DNA from: Mycetocola miduiensis
GTDB lineage: Bacteria > Actinomycetota > Actinomycetes > Actinomycetales > Microbacteriaceae
Reading direction: 5' to 3'
Assembly (NCBI RefSeq): GCF_900115155.1
Contig: NZ_FOVM01000002.1
Location: forward strand, 126,550 to 190,549
Length of the DNA: 64,000 nt
Below are positions 1-8,450 of this stretch, in pieces. The position numbers and the translations under genes were made by a program. How positions within the stretch are numbered: the stretch's first letter is position 1; each line of letters opens with the position of its first letter. Below the pieces are notes generated by a model that worked only from the letters and a program-made list of their open reading frames with translations, made no database searches and was not told the origin of the DNA.

Positions 1-457
1 GCAGCAGGAGGCGGCCGAGAACGGCTGCGCCCAGGTGCTCTTCCTCGACGCCGAAACCGGCACGCACATCGAAGAGCTCGGCGGAATGAACATCTTCTTC
101 GTTCACGAGGACAAGCGGATCGTCACGCCTGAACTGACCGGGTCGATCCTCGAGGGCGTCACGCGGGACAGCATCATCCAGCTCGCCACCGACCGCGGCT
201 ACACGGTCGAGGAGCGCGCCGTCTCGATCGACGAATGGCGCGCAGGAGTCGACTCCGGTGAGATCACCGAGGTGTTCGCATGCGGCACCGCAGCGGTGAT
301 CACGCCCATCGGCGAGCTGAAGACGGCGGAGTTCTCCATCGGTGCACCAGACGCCGAACCCGGCGAGCTCACCATGTCGATTCGCGAAGAACTCACCGAC
401 ATCCAGTACGGGCGCCGTGAAGACACGCACGGCTGGCTCTACCGCCTGGACGCCTGA
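1..457 (+). CDS. ilvE: Branched-chain amino acid aminotransferase, C-terminal part
   Basis: The reading frame is open from base 2, so the gene starts upstream of the window and only about 150 C-terminal residues are visible. It would transfer the amino group between branched-chain 2-oxo acids and glutamate, using PLP, in the cytosol. Class IV aminotransferase signatures can be read: EELGGMNIFFV, LTGSILEGVTRDSI, the EVFACGTAAVITPIG phosphate-binding stretch, and the family C-terminus LTDIQYGRREDTHGW. The stop at 455-457 is followed at once by a GC-rich hairpin. The call is secure from sequence; the missing N-terminus is only the window edge. Confidence 0.95.
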   Translation, partial: QQEAAENGCAQVLFLDAETGTHIEELGGMNIFFVHEDKRIVTPELTGSILEGVTRDSIIQLATDRGYTVEERAVSIDEWRAGVDSGEITEVFACGTAAVITPIGELKTAEFSIGAPDAEPGELTMSIREELTDIQYGRREDTHGWLYRLDA

Positions 458-464
458 CTCCCTG

Positions 465-485
465 ACGCCGCCACGGGGGCGGCGT
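465..485 (+). terminator. GC-rich hairpin after ilvE
   Basis: Arms acgccgcc (465-472) and ggcggcgt (478-485) pair perfectly around a 5-nt loop, 8 nt after the ilvE stop. There is no T-run, so it may be a weak terminator or an mRNA 3' stabiliser. Confidence 0.5.
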
Positions 486-490
486 TCTGG

Positions 491-586
491 CGATCGATCG
501 GTCCCCAAGGGTTGCTGCCGCGATCGATTGGTCCCAAAGGGTCGTTCGTGTTGCGCGTGAGCATCCTTTTGGGCCCGATCGACCGG
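491..586. repeat. Intergenic repeat: two direct copies and one inverted copy of a 21-bp unit
   Basis: Copies cgatcgatcggtccccaaggg (491-511) and the near-identical 521-541 are direct repeats. A third, diverged copy lies inverted at 565-586. The unit contains the palindrome cgatcgatcg. Copy 1 or 2 with the inverted copy could form a long hairpin. It lies between ilvE and the FAH gene; its role is unknown. Confidence 0.6.
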
Positions 587-666
587 ATGTCCGCGCGCCA
601 GAACCCCTCGCGTCGCCACGAAATCACCCTCTGCGCGGGCCGCCCCGAAGAGGCTAGGCTCGACTC

Positions 667-1428
667 GTGAAAATTGCGCGATTCAGCCATGACGGTGCCA
701 TCAACTTCGGAATCCTCGACGAGACCGACCTGGTCGTCCTAGCAGCGGACCCGATGTTCGGGGGATTCGAAACCACCGGGGAGCGGGTGCCACTGGCGGA
801 TGCCGTGCTGCTGGCCCCGGTCATCCCACGCTCGAAGGTCGTCTGCGTCGGCAAGAACTACGCTGACCACGTGAAAGAGATGGGCGGGAACGAGCCGCCC
901 GCTGAGCCGCTGCTGTTCCTCAAGCCGAACACGTCCGTGATCGGCCCCGGCGACCGGATCGTGCTCCCTGCGCTGTCCGACCAGATCGAGCACGAGGGCG
1001 AACTCGCCGTCGTCATCGGTTCAGTGGCGAAGAACGTGCGGGCGGAAGACGCCGACAGCGTCATCTTCGGCTACACCATCGCCAACGACGTGACCGCTCG
1101 GGACCTGCAGAAGAAGGACGGGCAGTGGACGCGGGCGAAAGGCTTCGACACGTTCTGCCCGCTCGGCCCGGTGATCGACACCGAGTTCTCCTTCGATGGC
1201 GCATCGATCGAGACCCGCGTCAACGGCGACGTCCGTCAGCAAGCCCCGCTCTCTGACATGATCCACTCGGTCGCCGACATCATCGCCTACGCGTCAGCCG
1301 TATTCACGCTGCTGCCCGGCGACGTCATCCTCACCGGCACCCCAGCAGGCGTCGGACCCATCGTCTCTGGCGACACCGTTGAGGTCGCGGTCTCGGGCCT
1401 GGGCATCCTGCGCAACACGGCCGCCTGA
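667..1428 (+). CDS. Fumarylacetoacetate hydrolase family protein
   Basis: A 253-residue FAH-superfamily protein, the usual size for the bacterial 2-hydroxyhepta-2,4-diene-1,7-dioate isomerase / acylpyruvase branch. Visible family motifs are VCVGKNYADHVKEMG near residue 60, the metal-binding E..E region HEGELAVVIG near 105-115, GYTIANDVTARDLQ, and the C-terminal LLPGDVILTGTPAGVG. These proteins bind Mg2+ and cleave or decarboxylate beta-diketo acids; the substrate here cannot be told. GTG at 667 is the first start giving the full N-terminus. An MFS gene follows after 6 nt, so the two are probably cotranscribed. Annotations such as oxaloacetate decarboxylase are equally possible. Confidence 0.9.
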   Translation: MKIARFSHDGAINFGILDETDLVVLAADPMFGGFETTGERVPLADAVLLAPVIPRSKVVCVGKNYADHVKEMGGNEPPAEPLLFLKPNTSVIGPGDRIVLPALSDQIEHEGELAVVIGSVAKNVRAEDADSVIFGYTIANDVTARDLQKKDGQWTRAKGFDTFCPLGPVIDTEFSFDGASIETRVNGDVRQQAPLSDMIHSVADIIAYASAVFTLLPGDVILTGTPAGVGPIVSGDTVEVAVSGLGILRNTAA

Positions 1429-1434
1429 CGCACC

Positions 1435-2688
1435 ATGAGCGCCGGCGCAATCGGTCAGACGGAAGTCGCCGCCCTGCAGCGGCGGACGGTCTGGCTGCTC
1501 TCGGCCGGTCAGGTGCTCGGCGGGTTCGCGATCGGGGCCACACTGTCGCTCGGAGCGCTTCTCGCCGCTGACCTCTCCGGGTCGGATGCCTGGTCGGGCA
1601 TGGCCGCGACGATGTCGACGTTGGGTGCCGCAATCGCGGCGATCCCGCTCGCCCGGGTCGCGGTCCGCCACGGGCGGCGGGTCGCGCTGGGCGGCGGCGC
1701 GATGGTCTCGGCGCTCGGCGCGCTGCTCACCATCGTTGCGGCATCCGTTCGAAGCTTTCCGCTTCTGCTCGTCGCACTCGCCCTGCTCGGCACCGGCGCG
1801 GCCGTCGGGCTTCAGGCCCGGTTCGCCGCCTCCGACCTGGCCACCGACCGCACCCGGGGCCGGGACCTGTCCATCGTCGTCTGGGCGACCACGGTCGGGG
1901 CCGTGATCGGTCCGAACCTGCTCGAGCCGGGGGATGCCATCGGCCGGGTCCTCGGTCTGGTGCCGTTGTCGGGGCCGTTCCTGTTCGGCATCACCGCCCA
2001 ACTGCTGGCCGCGATGGTGTACCTGTTCGCGCTTCGCCCTGACCCGCTGCTGACCGCGCGGGCACTCGGAGAGGCGGCCGGCGCCGCGATACGACCGGCT
2101 ATAGCGGTGAGTGAGTCGCGGGCGCGGGAACGCTTCGCGATCACGGCTGTCGCGCTCAGCCACGCCACGATGGTGGCCGTGATGTCGATGACGCCTGTGC
2201 ACCTGCTGCACCACGGCGCCAGCCTCACCATCATCGGGCTCACCATCAGCCTGCACGTGGCCGGGATGTTCGCGCTGTCGCCCGTCTTCGGCATCCTCGC
2301 CGACCGCCTGGGCAGGCTCCCCGTGATCCTCCTCGGCCAGGGCTTGTTCGTCGCGGCGCTCGTCACGATTGCGATGGGAGCTGAGGCCGCCTCGGCGGTC
2401 GGGGTCGGGCTGATCCTGCTGGGTCTCGGCTGGAGCGCCTCCACCGTCTCCGGCTCCGCGCTGGTCACCGAATCCACGGCGCCGGTTCGCCGTCCCCGCG
2501 TGCAGGGCGTCAGCGACACCCTGATGAGCCTGTCCGGCGCCGCCGGGGGAGCGCTGGCCGGGCCGACTCTCGCCGTCGTCGGCTTCGACGGTCTCGCCGT
2601 CGCCGCCACCGCGCTTGTCGTCGCCGTTGTCGTCGGTGCGGTTGTGGTGAGCCGGAGACCCCCCGCCCCGCTGCCCGCCAGCGGCTAG
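1435..2688 (+). CDS. MFS transporter, 12 TM segments
   Basis: A 417-residue major facilitator protein with about twelve hydrophobic helices. The A-loop between TM2 and TM3 reads as RVAVRHGRR near residue 75, and a second copy at the half-molecule boundary reads [12 protein letters not shown] near 285. The protein is probably a plasma-membrane exporter or sugar/drug transporter; substrate is not recognisable. It starts 6 nt after the FAH gene, and its TAG stop sits inside the ribosome binding site of gltX, so FAH, MFS, gltX and the flavin reductase form one compact operon. This order argues for an ordinary chromosomal location. Confidence 0.88.
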   Translation: MSAGAIGQTEVAALQRRTVWLLSAGQVLGGFAIGATLSLGALLAADLSGSDAWSGMAATMSTLGAAIAAIPLARVAVRHGRRVALGGGAMVSALGALLTIVAASVRSFPLLLVALALLGTGAAVGLQARFAASDLATDRTRGRDLSIVVWATTVGAVIGPNLLEPGDAIGRVLGLVPLSGPFLFGITAQLLAAMVYLFALRPDPLLTARALGEAAGAAIRPAIAVSESRARERFAITAVALSHATMVAVMSMTPVHLLHHGASLTIIGLTISLHVAGMFALSPVFGILADRLGRLPVILLGQGLFVAALVTIAMGAEAASAVGVGLILLGLGWSASTVSGSALVTESTAPVRRPRVQGVSDTLMSLSGAAGGALAGPTLAVVGFDGLAVAATALVVAVVVGAVVVSRRPPAPLPASG

Positions 2689-2699
2689 GATTGCGGGTG

Positions 2700-4220
2700 A
2701 TGTCAAGCGAAAACTCTCCCCTCTTCTCAACGGCTTCCGGCAGCGACGTTCGCGTCCGATTCTGCCCGTCCCCGACCGGCACGCCCCACGTCGGGCTCAT
2801 CCGCACCGCCCTGTTCAACTGGGCGTACGCGCGGCACACCGGAGGACGGCTGGTCTTCCGGATCGAAGACACGGATGCCGCCCGCGACAGCGAGGAAAGC
2901 TACGGCCTCATCCTCGAGGCCCTCCGCTGGCTCAAGCTCGACTGGGACGAGGGCGAGGGAGTCGGCGGAGAGCACGGCCCGTACCGTCAGTCGCAGCGTG
3001 CGGACATCTACCGCGACGTGATCGACCAGCTCATCGCGGCCGGGCACGTCTACGAGAGCTACTCGAATGCCGAGGAGATCGACGCCCGCAACGAAGCCGC
3101 CGGCCGCCCCAAGCAGTTCGGCTACGACAACTTCGACCGGGACCTGACCGACGAGCAGAAGGCCGCCTTCCGGGCCGAGGGCCGGCTGCCTGCGCTGCGG
3201 CTCAAGGTGCCAGACACCGACCTCAGCTTCGACGACCTCGTCCGCGGTGAAATCACCTTCCCGGCCGGTTCGTTCACCGACTTCGTCGTCGTGCGCCCCA
3301 ACGGGCATCCGCTCTACCCGTTCGTGAACCCGGTGGACGACGCCCTGATGGGTATCACCCACGTGCTCCGTGGTGAGGACCTCCTGCCGTCGACGCCGCG
3401 GCAGATCGCGCTGTACCACGCGCTGGTCGACATCGGTCTGACCACGTTCATTCCGCGCTTCGGCCACCTTCCCTACGTCATGGGCGAGGGCAACAAGAAG
3501 CTGTCGAAGCGTGACCCGGAGTCGAACCTGTTCCACCACCGCGACCGCGGGTTCATCCCCGAGGGGCTCGTCAACTACCTGGCGTTGCTGGGCTGGGGGC
3601 TCTCCGCCGACCGCGACGTGTTCTTGCTCGACGAGATGGTTGCTGCGTTCGACGTCGTCAACGTCAACCCGAGCCCTGCCCGGTTCGACCTGAAAAAGGC
3701 CGAATCGATCAACGGTGACCACATCCGCCTGCTCGACGTCGCGGACTTCGCGGAGCGCACCATCCCGTACCTCGTGCGCGACGGCATCCTCACCGAACCG
3801 CTCACCGACCAGCAGCGGGCGATCCTGACCGAAGCTGCTCCGCTCGTGCAGGAGCGTATCGGCCTGCTCGGCGAGGCGCCCGGCATGCTCGGGTTCCTCT
3901 TCACGGATGCCGCCGGCATCGAGTACCAGGACGACGCGCTGAAGAGCCTGCCGCAGAACGCCGCCGAGGTGCTGTCTGCGTCGAGTGAGGCGCTCACCGC
4001 AGTGCCGGAGTCCGAGTGGAACGCGGAGGGACTGCAGAGCGCCCTCGCTGCGACCCTCATCGAAGGGCTCGGGCTGAAGCCGCGGATCGCGTACGGGCCG
4101 CTTCGGGTTGCTGTCTCCGGCCGGCGGGTGTCACCGCCGCTCTTCGAATCCATGGTGATCCTCGGCAAGGCCGAGACCCTCGCCCGACTGTCCCGGCTTT
4201 CGGCGCACCTGGCCGCATGA
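2700..4220 (+). CDS. gltX: Glutamyl-tRNA synthetase
   Basis: Class I aminoacyl-tRNA synthetase that charges tRNA-Glu (and, in many actinobacteria, tRNA-Gln as well, for later amidation). The N-terminal domain has the HIGH-type motif SPTGTPHVG near residue 25-32 and the KMSKS-type loop KKLSKRD near residue 266, followed by the helical anticodon-binding domain. Length of about 506 residues is normal. In-frame TTG (2691), GTG (2697) and ATG (2700) compete. The AGGA at 2687-2690 sits best for 2697 or 2700; ATG is preferred. It overlaps the next gene by 4 nt (ATGA). A tRNA-Gln lies 1 kb downstream. Confidence 0.97.
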   Translation: MSSENSPLFSTASGSDVRVRFCPSPTGTPHVGLIRTALFNWAYARHTGGRLVFRIEDTDAARDSEESYGLILEALRWLKLDWDEGEGVGGEHGPYRQSQRADIYRDVIDQLIAAGHVYESYSNAEEIDARNEAAGRPKQFGYDNFDRDLTDEQKAAFRAEGRLPALRLKVPDTDLSFDDLVRGEITFPAGSFTDFVVVRPNGHPLYPFVNPVDDALMGITHVLRGEDLLPSTPRQIALYHALVDIGLTTFIPRFGHLPYVMGEGNKKLSKRDPESNLFHHRDRGFIPEGLVNYLALLGWGLSADRDVFLLDEMVAAFDVVNVNPSPARFDLKKAESINGDHIRLLDVADFAERTIPYLVRDGILTEPLTDQQRAILTEAAPLVQERIGLLGEAPGMLGFLFTDAAGIEYQDDALKSLPQNAAEVLSASSEALTAVPESEWNAEGLQSALAATLIEGLGLKPRIAYGPLRVAVSGRRVSPPLFESMVILGKAETLARLSRLSAHLAA

Positions 4221-5152
4221 CCGGCCAGGTCGATGTCGACGTCGTCGTGGTCGGTGGGGGACCGGCCGGCCTTTCGGCGGCGCTCAACCTCGTCCGGGCA
4301 CGACAGCGGGTCCTCGTTCTCGACGGCAACCGGCCCAGGAACGCGGCGACGCTCCACTCGCACGGCTTTCTGACACGTGACGGCGTCTCGCCGCTCGAGT
4401 TGCGGCGGTTGGGCCGCGAAGAAGTCGCGTCGTATGACGACGCCGAGGTGCAGTTCGCCCTCGTCAACGGCATCAGCGCGGTGGACGGCGGCTTCCGCGT
4501 CACCGCATCCGGTGTGCGCGGTGCTCCCGACCGGGATGTCACGACAGCCCGGGTCCTCGTCGCCGCCGGTCTTCGTGAGACCCTTCCAGCGATCACGAAT
4601 CTCCGCGCTTACTACGGCACGGCCCTGCACAGCTGTCTTGAATGCGACGGGTACGAGAAATCCGGGCAGCCGCTGGCCGTGATCGGCGAGACAGACGGCC
4701 TGGTCGAAACCGCCCTCCTCGTGGCCGTGTGGAGCGACGACGTGATCGTGTTCACGAACGGGTCACCTTTCGTCTCCGAGGAGGAGGAACGGATGCTTGC
4801 CGACCGTGGCATCCGCGTGGAACGTCGCGTCGTCTCCGAGGTGGTCGGTGAGCGTGGTGAGCTCACCGGGCTGCTGCTGGAGGACGGGGAGGTCGTGCCG
4901 AGGACGGCGGGGTTCGTGCGTCCTCGCTGGACCGCGGCCCTCGAGTATCTTGCGGGTCTGGGCGCCGATACCGACGACGACGGCCTGCTCATCGTCGACG
5001 CTGCCGGACGGTCCTCTGTGCCGGGTCTGTATGCCGCCGGAGACATCACTCCGCCCGGGCCGGAGCAGCTCATCGTCGCAGCGGGGGAGGGCGCCCAGGT
5101 GTCGGCGACGATCCTGCGTGACATGGTCTTCGCAGGAGCTCGCTCAATTTGA
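4217..5152 (+). CDS. Thioredoxin reductase-like FAD-dependent oxidoreductase
   Basis: A 311-residue two-domain flavoprotein. The FAD site [14 protein letters not shown] is at residues 10-23, a redox pair C140-x-x-C143 lies in HSCLECDGY, and the C-terminal FAD motif GLYAAGDIT is near residue 275. The NADPH-domain motif is not the usual GGGDSA but [12 protein letters not shown], so pyridine-nucleotide binding may differ from true TrxB. Such proteins reduce thioredoxin-like or low-molecular thiol disulfides. It is translationally coupled to gltX (ATGA). No terminator is seen before the tRNA gene. Distinguishing it from ferredoxin-NADP reductase types needs structural comparison. Confidence 0.85.
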   Translation: MTGQVDVDVVVVGGGPAGLSAALNLVRARQRVLVLDGNRPRNAATLHSHGFLTRDGVSPLELRRLGREEVASYDDAEVQFALVNGISAVDGGFRVTASGVRGAPDRDVTTARVLVAAGLRETLPAITNLRAYYGTALHSCLECDGYEKSGQPLAVIGETDGLVETALLVAVWSDDVIVFTNGSPFVSEEEERMLADRGIRVERRVVSEVVGERGELTGLLLEDGEVVPRTAGFVRPRWTAALEYLAGLGADTDDDGLLIVDAAGRSSVPGLYAAGDITPPGPEQLIVAAGEGAQVSATILRDMVFAGARSI

Positions 5153-5209
5153 GAGTGGGCCGCGGGTAGGCTACAGTTGACACTCGGCCGGGGCAATGCT
5201 TTTGGCCAT

Positions 5210-5281
5210 TGGGGTATGGTGTAATTGGCAACACGGATGATTCTGGTTCATTTGTTCTTGGTTCGAGTCCAGGTACCCCAG
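5210..5281 (+). tRNA. tRNA-Gln (anticodon CUG)
   Basis: A full cloverleaf can be folded by hand: acceptor TGGGGTA / TACCCCA, D-arm GTGT/ACAC, anticodon stem GATGA/TCATT with loop TTCTGGT giving CTG, and T-arm CTTGG/CCAGG with TTCGAGT. U1-A72 and discriminator G73 (5281) are the identity features of tRNA-Gln. CCA is not fully encoded. A TTGACA-like -35 lies at 5177-5182. The 3' end is the apparent insertion site of the integrase-bearing element that follows. Confidence 0.95.
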
Positions 5282-5476
5282 CAGTAACAGGCGCAGGATT
5301 CCGCGGCGAGATCAGACATCGCCCATCCCCTTGCGGGGGCCGTTTTCGGGTCATTTGACCATAAACGAGACCAGAAACCCCGATACGGGTGTCCTACGGC
5401 CCGGCTGTACCGGCCCGTGCGGAATAGCGACGGCAGCGCCCGGGCGGTCCAGGCTTCGTCCGCGTACCTAACGGGT

Positions 5477-5671
5477 ATGAACGAGACGGCGCAGATTGCG
5501 CAGACCTTTCTCACCCAGCGTGAGCTCGCTGAGCTCCTTCAGCTCCCAGAGCGGACGCTGGAAGACTGGCGACTGACCCATGCCGGTCCGCCGTACATGA
5601 AGCTCGGCCGGCACGTGCGATACGACATCGCCGACGTGCTCGCCTGGGCCAAGGAGAAGCGACGTGCCTAG
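5477..5671 (+). CDS. Excisionase-like helix-turn-helix protein
   Basis: A 64-residue protein with a winged HTH of the AlpA/MerR-like excisionase class: FLTQRELAELLQLPERTLEDW (split across about residues 11-31), then the wing and C-terminal YDIADVLAWAKEKRRA. Such proteins bend attachment-site DNA and switch the integrase toward excision, or regulate it. An upstream GTG (5417) would add 20 residues of poor character, so ATG 5477 was chosen. Its TAG overlaps the integrase GTG start by 8 nt, so the two are translationally coupled. Confidence 0.8.
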   Translation: MNETAQIAQTFLTQRELAELLQLPERTLEDWRLTHAGPPYMKLGRHVRYDIADVLAWAKEKRRA

Positions 5672-6867
5672 GCCGCGCCTTCCCAGCGGGGAGCTTGGCA
5701 ATATCGACGTGACGCGGCTCGCAAGCGGACGATACCAAGCCCGCGGGTCCACTCGGGACGACAGCGGTGCTTTGCACCGGTTGCGGGCCTCTGCGGACAG
5801 CGAAGAGGCCGCCCGTGACGATCTCCTCCGGCAGGCGAAGTCGCTCAGCACCGGCGGCTCGAGCACGCTCTCGCCGTCGAGCACGATCGCGGACGTGGTC
5901 CAGCTCTGGCTGTCACAGATTCTCACCCGTGCGAACACCGGCAGCCTCTCGTACTCGACGTACGAGTCGTACGAAACGACCGCTCGGGTAATCATCGTGC
6001 CTCGCTGCGGGGGAGTGCGACTCGAGCAACTGACCGTCGGTCGCTGCGACCGCATCCTGCAGAAGATCCTGGAAGAGGAAACGATCTCGAAAGCACGGCG
6101 CGCCCGCGCCGTGCTGAGCCTGGTGTGTGGGTACGCCGTTCGGGACGACGCCCTCGACCGGAACCCGGTGCGCGACGTCCAGCGCCTTCCAATGGCGCCC
6201 AGGAAGGAGTCCGCGCTCAGCACTGCGCAGGTCGTCGGCATCAGGGAGCTGATGGAGCGGTGGAGTGTCACGCGGTGACGGCCCCAGACCCAACTATCGC
6301 GCCCTGCTTGACGGAATGGAGGTCATGCTCGGAACTTCGGAGCGGATCGGAGAATGCCTCGGCCTGCGCCGCTGCGACGTGGACATGACGACTCTGCCGC
6401 CGACCCTCGTCGTCAACGGCACAATCGTGAGCAACAAGACGCAGGGGACCCATCGAAAAGATTCTCCGAAGCGCGCCCGACAACGACGGAACATAGCACT
6501 ACCCGCGATGGCCGCAGCGGCCGTGCGCCGCCGTCTGGCACTGGCCGAGCCCGACCCGGAAGCGTTTCTGTTTCCCACGAAGACCGGTCACACGATGAGC
6601 GTCAGCAACTACGAGCGCTTGCTCCGTTCATTCATCAACGATGAACGCACGGAACTCGTCGCATTGGGCGTCGATGTCGACGAATACACGACGCACATCT
6701 ACCGACGCACGGCCGCGACGTTGATCGAGCGAGCGGCCGGGATCACGCTGGCGTCCAGACTTCTCGGTCATGCGAGTGAGCAGATCACTCGAAACAGTTA
6801 CGTTGTCACGGCCGAATTAGTCGATCCAGTGACGGCCGAGATTCTCGACGAGGTGCTGGCTGATTGA
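5664..6867 (+). pseudogene. Tyrosine recombinase (phage-type integrase), frameshifted
   Basis: Two overlapping frames together make a normal-size integrase of about 400 residues. The first (5664 to about 6278) has an N-terminal arm-binding region and the SAM-like core-binding domain; the second (from about 6265 to 6867) has the catalytic domain. Catalytic residues are all readable in the second part: Arg in TSERIGECLGL, His-x-x-Arg in THIYRR, His in LLGHAS and Tyr in NSYV near the end. The frame moves by +1 around 6262-6280 with no slippery sequence, so a one-base insertion (or two-base loss) is likelier than programmed frameshifting. If the shift is real, the element cannot mobilise itself; a sequencing error is the alternative. 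Confidence 0.85.
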
Positions 6868-6970
6868 ACGGAACGTAGGGGGGTCACGCTTCGTCGTCAC
6901 TGCGGCGACAGACCATCGCGGGCGGCGAGTACGGTCGCGACCGCGGTCAACACCACCGGAAGACTGAACG

Positions 6971-7195
6971 CGGTGCTGCCACGGTGGCAGCGCCGTCCCT
7001 CCTGGGTTTTGCCACTTCTCAGTGGATCGTGACCGACTTTTGACGGTGCCGCCACGGTGGCGGCACCGTCTCTTCTGGGGTTTTGCCGCCGGCAACTCTG
7101 TTTCGGGTCGCGGCGAGGCGCATGGACCCGGAGTTGGCGAGCATCGACCGCGGATCACGGTGGTGCCACGGTGGCACGACCGTCTCTTCTGGAGT
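6971..7195. repeat. Three palindromic repeats with covarying stems
   Basis: In the 457-nt space after the integrase are three copies (6971-7010, 7044-7084, 7158-7195) of a palindrome of 11-bp arms around a CGG loop, each followed by a conserved tail of the form ccgtctcttctggrgtt. The middle copy pairs perfectly (cggtgccgcca / tggcggcaccg); the outer copies each have one mismatch or wobble. Stem positions 6 and 7 differ between copies but change on both arms together. Copy spacing (73 and 114 nt) is irregular. No gene is convincing in 6868-7324. Confidence 0.75.
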
Positions 7196-7324
7196 TGTAG
7201 TAAACGTCCAGGAGCAACATGAGGCATCCGAAAGTTGATGCGATAAGGCCTCGTCGTGAACGCGTCCCGACGCCCTGACCGCCTGTAACCGCGGTGTCAA
7301 ACGATCACCGCTGCCCATAGAACG

Positions 7325-8050
7325 CTAGGTGCGTGTGCTGGCCACACGCGTTCGCTTGGCCGCCGGCGCACCGGAGGTGTCAGTGCGGGGGTAGAGCACT
7401 GCGATCACCAGTAGTCCCAACCCAACGCCGATGAACTGGGAGACCACGTAGCCGGGGACTGAGGTGGCAGCAATCCCAGCGAAAGTGTCGCTGAAGACTC
7501 GGCCGATGGTGATCGCCGGGTTCGCGAAGCTGGCCGAACTGGTGAAGAAGTATGCCGCGCCGATGTAGGCGCCGACGGCGGCTGGTGCCAGGGCTGAGCG
7601 GCCGGTGCGGGCGAGGCTGAAGATCACAAGGATGAGACCGGCGGTGGCGACGATCTCGGCGAGGAAGTGCGGTCCGGTCATCCGGTCGGTGGTGCTGAAT
7701 GTTGTCGGCACGCCGAACATGCTGTTCGCCAGGACCGCCCCGGCGATGCATCCGAGGATCTGGACGGGAACGTAGTATCCGACGTCTCGCCAGGGGCGGT
7801 AGCCGAGAGCGGCGTCAGCGAGAGAGACGACGGGATTAAAGTGAGCACCGCTGGCCGGCCCGAAGATCAGGATCAGGGCGAAGAGGCCCAGCGCCGTGGC
7901 GAATGCGTTCTCGAGAAGTTGAAGCCCCGTATCTCCCGGCGACAGGGTGCTTGCGGCGATGCCGGAGCCGATGACGAGAGCGGTGAGGAGCGCGCTACCC
8001 AGGAATTCGGCAAGAGCGGGGCGTGCCCAAGCGTGCGCGGAGCGCTTCAC
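7325..8050 (-). CDS. MIP-family aquaglyceroporin of an arsenic cluster (AqpS-like)
   Basis: About 241 residues with six hydrophobic helices and the two half-helix selectivity motifs of aquaporins: GAHFNPVVS (an NPV variant) and SFANPAITIGR (canonical NPA). In arsenic gene clusters such channels let arsenite, made by ArsC, leave down its gradient; this role is known for AqpS of rhizobia and is inferred here from context. The GTG at 8050 overlaps the arsR stop by 4 nt, so arsR and the channel are cotranscribed and coupled. An alternative start at 8221 would lie inside arsR and was rejected. Confidence 0.85.
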   Translation of the reverse strand: MKRSAHAWARPALAEFLGSALLTALVIGSGIAASTLSPGDTGLQLLENAFATALGLFALILIFGPASGAHFNPVVSLADAALGYRPWRDVGYYVPVQILGCIAGAVLANSMFGVPTTFSTTDRMTGPHFLAEIVATAGLILVIFSLARTGRSALAPAAVGAYIGAAYFFTSSASFANPAITIGRVFSDTFAGIAATSVPGYVVSQFIGVGLGLLVIAVLYPRTDTSGAPAAKRTRVASTRT

Positions 8051-8397
8051 GCGCTGATCAGGAGGCGTGAGACGGCGTCGAGTGCGCCGGGCACAAGCTT
8101 GAAGTACGCCCAGGTTCCTCTTTGCGTACGTGTGAGGAACCCCGCATCGACGAGAACCTTGAGGTGATGCGACACTGTCGGCTGGCTCAGGCCTACAGGC
8201 TCGGTCAGGTCGCAGGCGCATGCCTCTTTACCCTCTGAGGCGGCAACGATCGAGATCAGTCGTAGGCGCGTGGGGTCCGCCAATGCCTTGAGACTCCGGG
8301 CCAGTCCGTCGGCGTTCTCGGGGCTGAGCGTCTCGCGAGTGAGCGGAGCACAGCAGGCTGCGACGTCGGTGACAGGGATGAGCGTGATTGTGGACAC
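8047..8397 (-). CDS. arsR: ArsR-family arsenite-responsive repressor
   Basis: A 116-residue winged-helix protein. The recognition helix region is LSQPTVSHHLKVLVDAGF. Arsenite-ligand candidates are C15-C16 at the N-terminus (VAACCAP) and C60-x-C62 (ACACDL). An adjacent N-terminal Cys pair is also described for the ArsR of Corynebacterium glutamicum, so this is a metalloid-sensing actinobacterial type. It likely represses itself and the aquaglyceroporin behind it. A GTG start at 8397 gives the standard N-terminus. An AT-rich inverted repeat lies 17-36 nt upstream. Confidence 0.92.
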   Translation of the reverse strand: MSTITLIPVTDVAACCAPLTRETLSPENADGLARSLKALADPTRLRLISIVAASEGKEACACDLTEPVGLSQPTVSHHLKVLVDAGFLTRTQRGTWAYFKLVPGALDAVSRLLISA

Positions 8398-8413
8398 AGC
8401 AACAGCATACGGG

Positions 8414-8433
8414 ATATTGACATTCGTCGATAT
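8414..8433. promoter_or_regulatory. Candidate ArsR operator upstream of arsR
   Basis: Imperfect inverted repeat atattgaca/ttcgtcgatat (8414-8433) directly upstream of the arsR start, in the expected promoter region. It differs from the CATAGA-type palindromes used farther right, suggesting two separate regulons in the cluster. Confidence 0.5.
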
Positions 8434-8450
8434 AGGCGGGCATACTGACC

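Noticed and set aside
1294-2730. A 478-residue minus-strand ORF opposite the MFS gene
   Set aside because: Very Gly/Arg/Asp-rich translation without domains; an antisense artefact of high GC at third codon positions.
2727-3722. Long antisense frame opposite gltX
   Set aside because: Low-complexity Val/Glu/Arg composition with no family features, fully covered by a certain gltX.
6240-6290. Programmed frameshift in the integrase
   Set aside because: No slippery heptamer, stop-associated +1 site or downstream structure is apparent; an indel or sequence error is simpler.
6971-7195. CRISPR-like array
   Set aside because: Only three units, unequal spacing (73 and 114 nt), no cas genes, and the repeats themselves vary in a compensatory way.
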